Shown here: piece after piece, positions 17,543 through 30,075 of the stretch | Layout: every line of letters begins with the position of its first letter | Position numbering within the stretch: position 1 is the first letter of the stretch | Origin: Streptomyces capitiformicae | GTDB lineage: Bacteria > Actinomycetota > Actinomycetes > Streptomycetales > Streptomycetaceae | Length of the DNA stretch: 64,000 nt | Direction: 5' to 3' | Assembly: GCF_002214185.1 (NCBI RefSeq) | Contig: NZ_CP022161.1 | Location: 5,773,486 to 5,837,485, forward strand | Notes under the pieces: model-generated | Databases searched by the model: none | What the model saw: the letters and a program-made list of their open reading frames with translations, nothing else | What the model was told of the DNA's origin: nothing | Program-made: the position numbers and the translations under genes

Positions 17543-18786
17543 CGGTCAACTCCTTCGATGTGCGCCGGAGGCCTGACGCCCCACAGCAGAAAAACGGGAT
17601 TGGTGGCGGCCAGCCGGGTCACGTCCCCCGGCAGCGGCGCGAGCCGGGACGCCTGCAGCAGTACGCCGTCACAGGTCATCCCGGCCGCCACGAGCGCCTC
17701 CCGGGCCGCCGGGACCCGGTCGAGCGCGGCCATGGCGACCACCACGGTCCGCCGTACGCGCCCCGCGCAGGCGGCGACGATGGCGGGCAGTCCGCGCCCC
17801 CCACCGCCGATGAACACGGCGTCGGGTTCGCCGTGCAGACCGCCCAGCACGTCCGGCGCCGCACCGTGCACCACATGCACATCGACACCGTGCGCGGCGG
17901 CGTTGGCGTGGATCCGCTCCACGTCCTCGGCCGACTTCTCGACGGCGGTGACGGCCGCGCCGAGCCGCGCGCACTCCACGGCCACCGAGCCGGAACCCGC
18001 GCCGATGTCCCACACCAGATCCCCGAGCCGTGGCCCGAGCCGGGCGAGCGCCAGCGCCCGCACCTCGAACTTGGTGATCATCGAGTCACGATGCGCGAAC
18101 TCGCCCTCGTCCAGGGCCCATTGGGCAGGCGACGGGCGCGCGCCGGCGACGGTACGCATCGCGGTGACCACATGCTCGTCGTCGGGATCGAGGCACAGCA
18201 CGACGCTGACCGCCGAGCCCCAGTCACGGGCGGCGGCCTCCACCGGAGTCACCCGCTCCACCCGCTCCCGCGCCGGATCGCCCAGCGCGGACGCCACGAC
18301 GAGCACCCGCCGGCTGTGCAGCAGTCCCGCGCCCAGTTCGGCGGGCCCGGAGCCCGGCCCGGTCAGCACCGCCACCTTCGGCCGCGCCCGGCACACGTTC
18401 AGCGCGGTCCGCGGATCACGCCCGTGCGCGCTCACCACGACCGCGTCGTCCCAGGGCAGCCCCAGCCGGGCGAACGCGGTGGCGACGGACGACACCCCCG
18501 GCCGTACGTCCAACGCGTCCGCCCCGAACCGCTCGGCCAGCGCCCGCACGATCCCGAAGAACCCGGGGTCACCGGAGGCGAGAACGACGACCTGCCGGTC
18601 GAGGAACTTCTCGATCACGTCCAGGGCGGGCGCCAACGGCCCCAGCACCACCCGCTCGGCACTCTCCGGCAGCCGAGCCGCGTCCAGATGCCGCCGCCCG
18701 CCCACGACGAGCACGGCCTTCGCCAACACGGCCTCGGCGTCCGGGGGGAGAGGCGCCCCCGTACCCGTACCGATGACACTGATCAC
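17539..18786 (-). CDS. cobL: Precorrin-6Y C5,15-methyltransferase (decarboxylating), CbiE-CbiT fusion
   Basis: A 415-residue fused methyltransferase. The N-terminal CbiE half has IGTGTGAPLPPDAEAVLAKA and the SAM-binding VVLASGDPGFFGIVRAL. The C-terminal CbiT half has a Rossmann-type LVWDIGAGSGSVAVECARLG with VFIGGGGRGLP further on. The two parts methylate C5 and C15 and decarboxylate the acetate side chain. GTG start overlapping the cobM stop; standard length for CobL. Confidence 0.93.
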   Translation of the reverse strand: MISVIGTGTGAPLPPDAEAVLAKAVLVVGGRRHLDAARLPESAERVVLGPLAPALDVIEKFLDRQVVVLASGDPGFFGIVRALAERFGADALDVRPGVSSVATAFARLGLPWDDAVVVSAHGRDPRTALNVCRARPKVAVLTGPGSGPAELGAGLLHSRRVLVVASALGDPARERVERVTPVEAAARDWGSAVSVVLCLDPDDEHVVTAMRTVAGARPSPAQWALDEGEFAHRDSMITKFEVRALALARLGPRLGDLVWDIGAGSGSVAVECARLGAAVTAVEKSAEDVERIHANAAAHGVDVHVVHGAAPDVLGGLHGEPDAVFIGGGGRGLPAIVAACAGRVRRTVVVAMAALDRVPAAREALVAAGMTCDGVLLQASRLAPLPGDVTRLAATNPVFLLWGVRPPAHIEGVDR

Positions 18787-19631
18787 GGAGCCGAGCCCTG
18801 CTCCCGTACCTCACGACGCGCCTCCCGCAGCGCCTTGCGCGCCGCCGGATCGGCCTTGCGGTATCCGTGGAAGTGACCGGGGTGGTAGAGATGCGAACGC
18901 GTCCCCCGGGCGTCGAGGGCGGGACCGACCAGGAACAGTGTGTGCTTCCAGAGCTTGTGCTCCTTGACGGTCTCCTCCAGCGTCCCGATCGTGCACTTCA
19001 CGACGAGCTCCTCGGGCCAGGTCGCCTGATACGCCACCACGACCGGCGTCGACGTCGGATACCCGCCCTCCAACAGCTCCCGCACCAACTGCCCACTGCG
19101 CGCCGCCGACAGAAACACCGCCATGGTCGTCCCGTGCCGCGCGAACTCCCGTACCTCCTCACCCGGCGGCATGGGCGTCTTGCCCCCACCGAGCCGGGTC
19201 AGGATCACGGACTGCGCGACTTCGGGAATCGTCAACTCACGCTGAGCGAGCGCGGCGACGGCGGAGAAGGACGACACCCCGGGAATGACCTCGGTGGCGA
19301 TCCCGATCTCCCGACACCGATCGAGCTGCTCCTGCGTACCGCCCCACAGCGCCGGATCCCCGGAATGAATCCGCGCCACCTTCAGCCCTTCGGCGAGGGC
19401 CCGCTCGTACACGGCGACGACGTCTTCCAGAGACATGGCCGCCGAGTCGAGGATCTCCGCCCCTTCCCGGGCATGCTCAAGCACCTCCTCCTGAACGAGG
19501 CTCGCGGCCCAGATCACCACGTCGGCCTCGGCGATGGCCCGAGCAGCCCGAAACGTCAACAGATCAGCAGCCCCGGGCCCGGCCCCGACGAAGGTCACCT
19601 TCCCGGTGGGGTTATCGGCAGTGGGGTTCAT
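18783..19631 (-). CDS. cobM: Precorrin-4 C11-methyltransferase
   Basis: A 282-residue SAM-dependent enzyme. Motifs in order: VTFVGAGPGAADLLTFRAAR at the N-terminus, HSGDPALWGGTQEQLDRC, and PGVSSFSAVAALAQREL with VAQSVILTR. ATG 19631 is preceded by AGAGGAG; reading frames that open further upstream run through the intergenic repeat and lack coding character. This is the one gap inside the operon, since 148 bp of repeat-like DNA separate it from cobI. Confidence 0.93.
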   Translation of the reverse strand: MNPTADNPTGKVTFVGAGPGAADLLTFRAARAIAEADVVIWAASLVQEEVLEHAREGAEILDSAAMSLEDVVAVYERALAEGLKVARIHSGDPALWGGTQEQLDRCREIGIATEVIPGVSSFSAVAALAQRELTIPEVAQSVILTRLGGGKTPMPPGEEVREFARHGTTMAVFLSAARSGQLVRELLEGGYPTSTPVVVAYQATWPEELVVKCTIGTLEETVKEHKLWKHTLFLVGPALDARGTRSHLYHPGHFHGYRKADPAARKALREARREVREQGSAP

Positions 19632-19659
19632 TGCTCCTCTTTCGGGGTGGTCCGGATCT

Positions 19660-19765
19660 CGCCAAGGGGCGCGCCCCCAAGGGGCGCGGGGCCGTGACAT
19701 ACGCGGCTCCGCCGCGTGGGCGCGACATGCCACAACGGACCCGCAGTCAAAAACGGCCCTACCAT
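19660..19765. repeat. Streptomycete intergenic palindromic repeat between cobI and cobM
   Basis: A compact element with CAAGGGGCGCGGGG, the perfect hairpin ACGCGGC-TCC-GCCGCGT (19710-19726), GGGCGCGACA and a right edge near GGACCCGCAG. From general knowledge this layout recurs between genes in many Streptomyces chromosomes. It separates two cob genes that would otherwise overlap like their neighbours, and its hairpin could attenuate or stabilise the long transcript. Confidence 0.65.
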
Positions 19766-19779
19766 CGGAGCGCGGGCGC

Positions 19780-20511
19780 TCACAGTTTGCCGCCGCGCCC
19801 GCCGTCACGCCGGGCGGGCGCGATGAGAGTGGAGAGATAGGGCAGCGGACGGCCGTCGAGTTCGCCGGCGGCCTGGATGGACTCCTCCGCCAGCCCGAGC
19901 GAGGAGCCCCACACCGCGTCGTCGATCCGCCCGGTCTCGCGCAGCGCCTCGACGACGGCCTGCGCCTGCCGCCCGAACTTGTACGCGACGACGGTCCCCG
20001 GCCCGTTGAGGGCGTCCTTCAGCACGGCCGCCCCCGCGGTGACGGGCACGAGCGTGAGCGGCTCGGTCCCTTCCGTCAGTACGGCACCGGAGCGCGCGGC
20101 GAGATCCTGCATCGCGGTGATACCGGGCACGGTCTCCACGACGGTACCCGGCACCAGCTCCTCGATGGTCTGGGCGAGATAGGTGAAGGTGGAGTAGACG
20201 TTGGGATCACCGATCGTGGCGAAGGCGACGCACGCGTGCCCCCTGAGCAACTCGGCGACCCGCTCCCCGGCGGCGTCCCAGGCGGCCTCGCGGCGCCCCC
20301 GGTCGGTCCGCTCGTTGAGCGCGAACACAACCCGTACGACCTTGTCCTCGGACACATAGTGGAGAACGGTCGCCTCGGCCCGCCCCCGCTCCCCGGTGTC
20401 CATCACCGGCACAACCACGACATCGGCGGCCCGCAGAGCGTTGACACCCTTGACGGTCACCAGCTCCGGATCACCGGGCCCGACCCCGATCCCGATCAGC
20501 TTGCTGCTCAT
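19780..20511 (-). CDS. cobI: Precorrin-2 C20-methyltransferase
   Basis: A 243-residue SAM methyltransferase. IGIGVGPGDPELVTVKGVNA lies at the N-terminus, FATIGDPNVYSTFTYLAQTI in the middle and TVPGITAMQDLAARSG with the SAM-binding core later. ATG 20511 overlaps the cobB stop (ATGA); a GTG four codons upstream is too close to the AGAGG element to be preferred. The enzyme commits precorrin-2 to the corrin branch rather than siroheme. Confidence 0.92.
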   Translation of the reverse strand: MSSKLIGIGVGPGDPELVTVKGVNALRAADVVVVPVMDTGERGRAEATVLHYVSEDKVVRVVFALNERTDRGRREAAWDAAGERVAELLRGHACVAFATIGDPNVYSTFTYLAQTIEELVPGTVVETVPGITAMQDLAARSGAVLTEGTEPLTLVPVTAGAAVLKDALNGPGTVVAYKFGRQAQAVVEALRETGRIDDAVWGSSLGLAEESIQAAGELDGRPLPYLSTLIAPARRDGGRGGKL

Positions 20512-22097
20512 GACGTCCGGCACCTCTCCACGAACCGACGGGCGACACCGGGCTCCGACGCCCAGTGCGTGTGCAGATAACTCGCGTGCACACCTCGCTG
20601 TACAAAACCTTCGACCCGCCGCGCGGGAGACCGTATCCCCCAGGCGGGAGCCACCCCGGCCCCCGGCTCGACGACCGTCCGGTGAAACTCGTGCCCCTGC
20701 ATCCGTGTCCCGGCCGGCGCGAGCACACTGTCGCTGACAGCCACGGCATCCCGATACCCGAGCGTGAGCCGCTCCGACATCCGAGCATTCGCCTCAAGCA
20801 CCCCACACATCGGCAGCCCATCGAGCTCCCGGCACAGATACAGCAGCCCGGCACACTCGGCGGCGACAGGAGCCCCGCTCTCCGCGAGGCCCGCGACAGC
20901 CTTCCGCAGGGGTACGTTGGCGGACAGCTCAGCGGCGTACACCTCGGGGAACCCACCGCCGATGACCAACCCCCGAGTCCCCTCGGGCAGTTCCTCATCG
21001 TTCAGCGGATCAAAGGCGATCACTTCGGCACCGGCAGCGGCAAGCAGCTCACTGTGCTCGGCATACGAAAAGCTGAACGCGGCCCCACCGGCAACGGCAA
21101 CGACGGGCGCTTCGGCAACGACCGCTGCTTCGGCTTCGGCCACTGTCGAGCCCGGTCCAGCCACATCCAGCCCGTCCGGCGTTTGAGGGCGGGGGGCCCC
21201 GTCGCGATCCCCCACCCACCCGAGGGGGTTCGCGTGATGGTTCGGGCCCGCGCCATTCAGCCCGTCCGGCGTTTGAGGACGAGGCCGTTCAGGCCGAAAG
21301 CGGGGGTCTGGGGGCGCAGCCCTCAGGGACGGGACGGGTAGGGGCGGCGGGGGCGAGGAAACCAAGGCCTCAGCCGCATCCCAAGCCGCACCCGACATCA
21401 CCCCCGCACTCCGAGCCAGCCCGAGCAGCCCCTCCAGATCGCACCCGGCCGCCACCTGCGCAGCCATGGCTGCCACCGCCTCCACCGCAGCCGAACGCCG
21501 CTCGGCAACCGGCACCAACCCCAGATGTCGAGACGGCGTACCCACCTGCGGAGCCCGCCGCAGCACCCCCAACACCGCCACCCCGGCCGACTCCAACGCC
21601 TCCCGCAACAACTCCTCGTGCCGATCCGACGCGACCTTGTTCAGAATCACGCCCCCGACCCGCACCTGCGGATCCCACGAGGCGAACCCATGCACCAACG
21701 CCGCCACCGACCGCGACTGCGAAGACGCGTCCACGACCAGCACCACCGGCGCCCGCAACAGCTTCGCCACATGAGCCGTGGAGGCCAGTTCACCTTCCCC
21801 CGCGGCCCCGTCGTACATCCCCATCACACCCTCGACGACGGCGATGTCGCACCCCCGCGCCCCATGGGCGAAGAGCGGCGCGACCAACTCCGGCCCGCAC
21901 AGATACGCGTCGAGGTTGCGCCCCACCCGCCCGCTCGCGAGCGCGTGATACCCGGGATCGATGTAGTCCGGTCCCACCTTGTGCGGAGACACGACGAGCC
22001 CCCGCGCGGCGAACGCGGCCATCAACCCCGTGGCGACGGTGGTCTTGCCGCTGCCCGAGGAGGGCGCGGCGATGACCAACCGGGGCACAGCTGTCAC
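20508..22097 (-). CDS. cobB: Hydrogenobyrinate/cobyrinate a,c-diamide synthase, carrying a repeat-derived linker
   Basis: A 529-residue glutamine-dependent amidase. The N-terminal ATPase domain has the P-loop APSSGSGKTTVATG and KVGPDYIDPGYH; the C-terminal glutaminase domain has GGGFPEVYA and AAECAGLLYLC with the nucleophilic cysteine. The chain is longer than usual because the linker, roughly residues 255-330, contains two copies of a repeat-encoded PRPQTPDGL block exactly 90 bp apart. The start is GTG 22097, overlapping the cobO stop; GTG 22100 is equally possible. It amidates the a and c side chains in the cytoplasm. Confidence 0.92.
   Translation of the reverse strand: MTAVPRLVIAAPSSGSGKTTVATGLMAAFAARGLVVSPHKVGPDYIDPGYHALASGRVGRNLDAYLCGPELVAPLFAHGARGCDIAVVEGVMGMYDGAAGEGELASTAHVAKLLRAPVVLVVDASSQSRSVAALVHGFASWDPQVRVGGVILNKVASDRHEELLREALESAGVAVLGVLRRAPQVGTPSRHLGLVPVAERRSAAVEAVAAMAAQVAAGCDLEGLLGLARSAGVMSGAAWDAAEALVSSPPPPLPVPSLRAAPPDPRFRPERPRPQTPDGLNGAGPNHHANPLGWVGDRDGAPRPQTPDGLDVAGPGSTVAEAEAAVVAEAPVVAVAGGAAFSFSYAEHSELLAAAGAEVIAFDPLNDEELPEGTRGLVIGGGFPEVYAAELSANVPLRKAVAGLAESGAPVAAECAGLLYLCRELDGLPMCGVLEANARMSERLTLGYRDAVAVSDSVLAPAGTRMQGHEFHRTVVEPGAGVAPAWGIRSPARRVEGFVQRGVHASYLHTHWASEPGVARRFVERCRTS
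21165..21330 (-). repeat. Streptomycete REP-like repeats embedded in the cobB coding sequence
   Basis: A 21-bp block (plus strand CAGCCCGTCCGGCGTTTGAG then G) occurs at 21168-21188 and again at 21258-21278, spaced by 90 bp. The second copy is followed by the GGGGTCTGGGGGCGCAGCCC tail seen in common intergenic repeats of streptomycetes. Both copies are in frame and end up in the interdomain linker. Confidence 0.75.
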
Positions 22098-22702
22098 CAC
22101 TCGATGCCCCTCTGGCCCTTCTGGCCGGCGTCCATGGGGTGCTTGACCTTGGACATGTCCGTCACCAGGTCCGCGAAGTCGACAAGCTTCTCGGGAGCGT
22201 TCCGCCCGGTGATGACGACATGCTGCGTCCCAGGCCGGTCCCGCAGCACGGAGATCACCTCATCGGTGTCGACCCACCCCCAGTGCATGGGATAAGCGAA
22301 CTCATCCAGCACATACAGCTTGTACGTCTCGGCGGCCAGATCCCGCTTGACCTGCTCCCAGCCCTCCCGGGCTTTCTCCTCGTTGGTCGAGTTGTCACCC
22401 TGGATGTCCCGCTGGACCCACGACCAGCCCTCACCCATCTTGTGCCAGTCGACGGACCCGCCCTCACCGCTCGCGCCCAGCACCCGCAGCGCGTTCTCCT
22501 CGCCGACCTTCCACTTGGCCGACTTGACGAACTGGAACACCCCGATGGGCCACCCCTGGTTCCAAGCCCGCAACGCCAGCCCGAACGCGGCGGTCGACTT
22601 GCCCTTCCCGATTCCCGTGTGCACCACGACAAGAGGCCGGTTACGACGCTGCCGCGTCGTCAGCCCGTCATCCGGTACGACACTCGGCTGTCCCTGAGGC
22701 AT
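22094..22702 (-). CDS. cobO: Cob(I)yrinic acid a,c-diamide adenosyltransferase
   Basis: A 202-residue ATP:corrinoid adenosyltransferase of the BtuR/CobA type. The ATP-binding loop VVHTGIGKGKSTAAFG is near residues 25-40, and conserved blocks QFVKSAKWKVGEENAL and YVLDEFAYPMHWGWVD follow. ATG 22702 overlaps the TAA of the chelatase gene (TAATG). It places the 5'-deoxyadenosyl group on the cobalt. Confidence 0.94.
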   Translation of the reverse strand: MPQGQPSVVPDDGLTTRQRRNRPLVVVHTGIGKGKSTAAFGLALRAWNQGWPIGVFQFVKSAKWKVGEENALRVLGASGEGGSVDWHKMGEGWSWVQRDIQGDNSTNEEKAREGWEQVKRDLAAETYKLYVLDEFAYPMHWGWVDTDEVISVLRDRPGTQHVVITGRNAPEKLVDFADLVTDMSKVKHPMDAGQKGQRGIEW

Positions 22703-24684
22703 TACGCGGCCCTCCTCTGTACGTCCTTCACCAGCCCGGCGATGGAATCCGCCCGCAACTCGTCCAACGTCACCGCCGTACCCCCCAACTCACCCGCGAG
22801 CTGCCCCGCCAGCCCCAGCCGCACCGGCCCCGACTCGCAGTCCACGACCACGGACGCGACTCCCTCGGCGGCGAACAGCCGCGCCGCACGCCCGGCGAGC
22901 GCGACGGGCTCCGGCCCACCCGTGGCCCGCCCGTCCGTCACGACCACGACGAGCGCCCGCCGCGCCGGATCCCGCAACCGCTCGACCCGCAGCACGTCAT
23001 GGGCCTTCAACAGCCCCGCGGCGAGTGGCGTCCGCCCACCCGTCGGCAGCGACTCAAGACGGGCCGCCGCCGCGTCCACCGACGAGGTCGGCGGCAACGC
23101 CACCTCGGCGGCCGACCCCCGGAAGGTCACCAGCCCCACCTTGTCCCGCCGCTGATACGCGTCAAGCAGCAGCGACAACACGGCTCCCTTCACGGCACTC
23201 ATCCGCTGCCGCGCCGCCATCGACCCGGAGGCGTCCACGACGAACAGCACGAGGTTCCCCTCACGCCCCTCGCGGACGGCCTGCCGCAGATCGTCCCGGC
23301 GCACGACCAGTCCCGGTCCCGACCGCCCCCGCGCCCGCTGGTGCGGGGCCGCGGCCTGCACCGTGGCCGCCAAGTGCAGCTTGGTGAGCGCCCCCCGGGG
23401 CCGCCGCGCTCCCATCGCCCGCCCGTGCTCGGTCCGCGCCCGCGAACGCCGCCCGGCCGCGCCCTCGCCGATGCCGGGCACGCTCAGCACCTTGGTACGA
23501 AACGGTTCCGAGGCCCGTACGGCCGACTGCTCGGAGGCCCCCGAGGGCTGCGGCCGGCCATCCTCCCCGGCCTCGGGCCGGGCACCGGTGTCACCACCCT
23601 GCGGCCCCTCGTCCGGCGACGGCTGCCCGCCGCCTCCGCCGGGCCCGTCCGGCCCCGGATCGGGGTCGTCGTCCCCGGAGAACTCCTCCAACGTGTCGTC
23701 GAGCTTGTCCTCGTCGAGCCCCGGCGCGTCGAAGGGATTCCGCCGCCGCCGGTGCGGCAGCGCGAGCAGCGCCGCCTGCCGCACGTCCTCGGCGAGCACG
23801 TCGGTCCGCCCGGCCCACGCGGCCAGCGCGGTGGCGGTCCGAGCCATGACGATGTCGGCCCGCATCCCGTCGACCTCGAAAGCCGCGCAGGTGGCGGCGA
23901 TCTGCCGCAGCGCCCCATCACCCAGCCGCACGGACGGCAACAACTCCCGTGCGGCGACGATCCGTTGACGTACGGCGGCTTCCTCGTCCGCCCAACGGGC
24001 CGCGAACCCGACCGGATCGTCGTCGTACGCCAGCCGGCGCCGTACGACCTCCACCCGCTGGTCCGGCTCCCGCGAGGCGGCCACCTCAACGGTCAGCCCG
24101 AATCGGTCCAGCAACTGCGGCCGCAGCTCACCCTCTTCGGGGTTCATGGTCCCGACGAGCAGGAACCGGGCGGCATGCCGTACGGAGACACCCTCGCGCT
24201 CGACGTACGAGGCACCCATGGCGGCGGCGTCCAGCAGCAGATCGACGAGATGATCGTGAAGGAGGTTGACCTCGTCGACGTACAGGATCCCGCGATGCGC
24301 GTCCGCGAGCAGCCCCGGCTCGAACGCCTTCACGCCCTCGGCCAGCGCCCGCTCGATGTCGAGCGCGCCGACGAGCCGGTCCTCGGAGGCCCCGACGGGC
24401 AGCTCGACCATCCGCGCGGGGCGCGGGACACCGGGGCGCGGCTCGTGCGGGCCGTCCGGGCACGTCGGATCCGGAGCCCCCGGATCGCACGAGAAACGGC
24501 ACCCGGCGACGACGTCCACCTCCGGCAGGAGCGCGGACAAGGCGCGGACGGCCGTGCTTTTCGCCGTCCCTTTCTCCCCACGCACGAGAACACCGCCCAC
24601 TGCGGGGCTCACCGCGTTGAGAAGCAGAGCCAGGCGCAGGTCGTCCTGCCCGACGACGGCCGTGAACGGATAGGGGACACTCAC
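22702..24684 (-). CDS. Fused ChlI-ChlD-type cobaltochelatase subunit (AAA+ plus vWA)
   Basis: A 660-residue motor subunit thought to partner CobN, the role of CobS and CobT in proteobacteria. The AAA+ half has Walker A GEKGTAKST (36-44), Walker B GILYVDEVNLL and LVGTMNPEEGELRPQLLDRF. An acidic, Gly/Pro-rich linker (LDDTLEEFSGDDDPDPG) joins it to a vWA domain whose MIDAS motif is FVVDASGSMAARQRM. GTG 24684 was chosen because the domain begins at once (YPFTAVVGQDDL); more upstream frames would read through the CRISPR remnant. A Mg-chelatase role is unlikely in this cob operon. Confidence 0.88.
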   Translation of the reverse strand: MSVPYPFTAVVGQDDLRLALLLNAVSPAVGGVLVRGEKGTAKSTAVRALSALLPEVDVVAGCRFSCDPGAPDPTCPDGPHEPRPGVPRPARMVELPVGASEDRLVGALDIERALAEGVKAFEPGLLADAHRGILYVDEVNLLHDHLVDLLLDAAAMGASYVEREGVSVRHAARFLLVGTMNPEEGELRPQLLDRFGLTVEVAASREPDQRVEVVRRRLAYDDDPVGFAARWADEEAAVRQRIVAARELLPSVRLGDGALRQIAATCAAFEVDGMRADIVMARTATALAAWAGRTDVLAEDVRQAALLALPHRRRRNPFDAPGLDEDKLDDTLEEFSGDDDPDPGPDGPGGGGGQPSPDEGPQGGDTGARPEAGEDGRPQPSGASEQSAVRASEPFRTKVLSVPGIGEGAAGRRSRARTEHGRAMGARRPRGALTKLHLAATVQAAAPHQRARGRSGPGLVVRRDDLRQAVREGREGNLVLFVVDASGSMAARQRMSAVKGAVLSLLLDAYQRRDKVGLVTFRGSAAEVALPPTSSVDAAAARLESLPTGGRTPLAAGLLKAHDVLRVERLRDPARRALVVVVTDGRATGGPEPVALAGRAARLFAAEGVASVVVDCESGPVRLGLAGQLAGELGGTAVTLDELRADSIAGLVKDVQRRAA

Positions 24685-24758
24685 TCCGGGATCACTCCTT
24701 CGAGTGGCTGGTGCGATGACTGCCAGCCGCTGGCCGGAGTGGCTGACAGGCTGCGGAT

Positions 24759-24848
24759 ATGGTCCCCGCCGACGCGGGGGTGGTCCGGGCACGGCCAAAT
24801 CCACGGCTGTCCGTGCACTGTGTTCCCCGCCGACGCGGGGGTTCCCAG
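24759..24848. CRISPR. Two-repeat, one-spacer type I-E-like CRISPR remnant
   Basis: The 17-mer CCCCGCCGACGCGGGGG starts at 24764 and again at 24825, exactly 61 bp apart, the period of a 29-bp repeat plus 32-bp spacer. The repeats (24759-24787 and 24820-24848) resemble type I-E repeats of actinomycetes, ending in GTGGTCCG and TTCCCAG. The spacer is 24788-24819. No third repeat occurs one period either side, and no cas gene is in the window. The element fills the gap between cobN and the chelatase gene inside a single operon. Confidence 0.8.
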
Positions 24849-24853
24849 GGAGA

Positions 24854-28527
<3,674 letters not shown>

Positions 28528-28531
<4 letters not shown>

Positions 28532-30075
28532 GCGGGCGCTCCCGGTGGAATGAAAGGCAGTCCTTGCGGCGCGCCCGACTCGATGAGCCGCCACAGCGCG
28601 TCCGTGTCCGCGTGTTCCTCGATCAGATCGCCGAGCCGGTCGAGCTGCTCCTCGCGCAGCGCGGCGAACGACGTGTCGGCGGCCGGTACGAAGCGGCGCC
28701 CCGCGGCGGCCGCCACCTCGCGCAGAAAGGCCCGCCGGAACCCGTCCGACTCCAGCGAACCGTGCCAGTGCGTGCCCCAGGTCTGCCCGACCCGGCAGCC
28801 GTCGAGGAAGGGGGTTCCACCGCTGACCTCGGCGACCCCGTGGTGGATCTCGTACCCCTCGACGTGCTCACCGAGGGCTTCACCCACCGGCCGGGTGAGG
28901 GTCTTCTCCCGGGCGAACCGCACCCGCAGGGGCAGTATCCCGAGCCCGTCCACATGCCCGCGCCGGCTCTCGACCTCGTCCTCGATGTGCTCGCCGAGGA
29001 CCTGGAAGCCACCGCAGATGCCGAGGACGGGCCGCTGCTCGGCGGCCCTGTGCTTCAGGGCGTCGGCCAGCCCGCGTTCCCGCAGCCACTCCAGCGCCCG
29101 TACGGTTCCCCGGGTCCCCGGGACGACCACGAGATCGGCGTCGGCCAGTTCCTCCGGCCGGTCCACGAACCGCACGACGACACCGGGTTCGGCGGCCAGC
29201 GCGTCGACGTCCGTGAAGTTGGACATGAGGGGGACGGCACAGACGGCGACCCGCAGCACGTCCTCGCCGATGGGCGAAGAGACGTTCGACTCCCGCACGG
29301 TCCCGCGCGGCGAGACGCTCCCCCCCGCTCGGCTTCGCTCGCGCGGGGGGACCCCCATCCCGTCCTCCTCGTCGATGCCAAGCCCGTGCCGGAAGGGCAG
29401 CACACCGTACGTCCGCCGCCCGGTGAGTCCCCGCAGCATGTCGAGGCCGGGCTCCAGCAGGGAGACGTCCCCCCGGAACTTGTTGACGAGAAACCCGGCG
29501 ACGAGCGCCTGATCCTCGGGGGAGAGGAGTGCGACGGTCCCGAAGAAGGAGGCGAAGACGCCCCCACGGTCGATGTCGCCGACGACGAGGACCGGGAGCC
29601 CGGCATTCCGAGCGATCCCCATGTTCACGATGTCGGTCCGCCGAAGATTGATCTCGGCGGGAGAACCGGCCCCTTCACAGATCACCGCGTCATACGTGCC
29701 CCGCAACTCGGCGAGACACTCCAACACGGTCCCGAGCAGCCGCTGCTGCCGCCCCCCGTGATACCCACGCGCACTCAGCTCGCCCACCGGCTTCCCGAGC
29801 AACACGACTTGACTGCTCTGCTCCCCACCGGGCTTGAGCAGCACGGGATTCATCAACGCCGTCGGCTCGACCCGACAGGCCTGCGCCTGCATGGCCTGCG
29901 CCCGACCGATCTCGGCGCCCTCCCTCGTCACGAACGAATTGAGGGACATGTTCTGCGCCTTGAACGGCGCGACCTTGACCCCCTGCCGCACCAGCCACCG
30001 ACAGATCCCGGCGGTGACGACACTCTTCCCGGCATCGGAGGTGGTACCGGCAACGAGCAGCCCACCGCCGGTCAT
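28528..30075 (-). CDS. cobQ: Adenosylcobyric acid synthase, with a repeat-derived insertion
   Basis: A 515-residue glutamine amidotransferase that amidates side chains b, d, e and g. The N-terminal ATPase shows LLVAGTTSDAGKSVVTAG and KAQNMSLNSFVTREGAEIGR; the glutaminase half shows GTRGTVRALEWLRERG and VLGICGGFQVLGEH with the nucleophilic Cys. Near residue 245 an Arg/Ser-rich stretch (GVPPRERSRAGGSV) corresponds to a palindromic intergenic-type repeat sitting in frame. ATG 30075 overlaps the cbiB stop. Confidence 0.94.
29314..29360. repeat. Palindromic Streptomyces repeat inserted in frame in cobQ
   Basis: The plus strand reads CCCCCCGCTCGGCTTCGCTC followed by a GCGCGGGGGGACCCCCAT-like right half; the arms CCCCCCGC and GCGGGGGG pair over 8 bp. 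The same GGCTTCGCTCGAGCGG core recurs inside the MITE at 46332-46628, showing that it is a mobile or frequently copied motif. Confidence 0.7.

Noticed and set aside
24685-24758. Additional CRISPR repeats beside the two found
   Set aside because: No match to the core occurs 61 bp upstream or downstream; flanking DNA is unrelated or coding.
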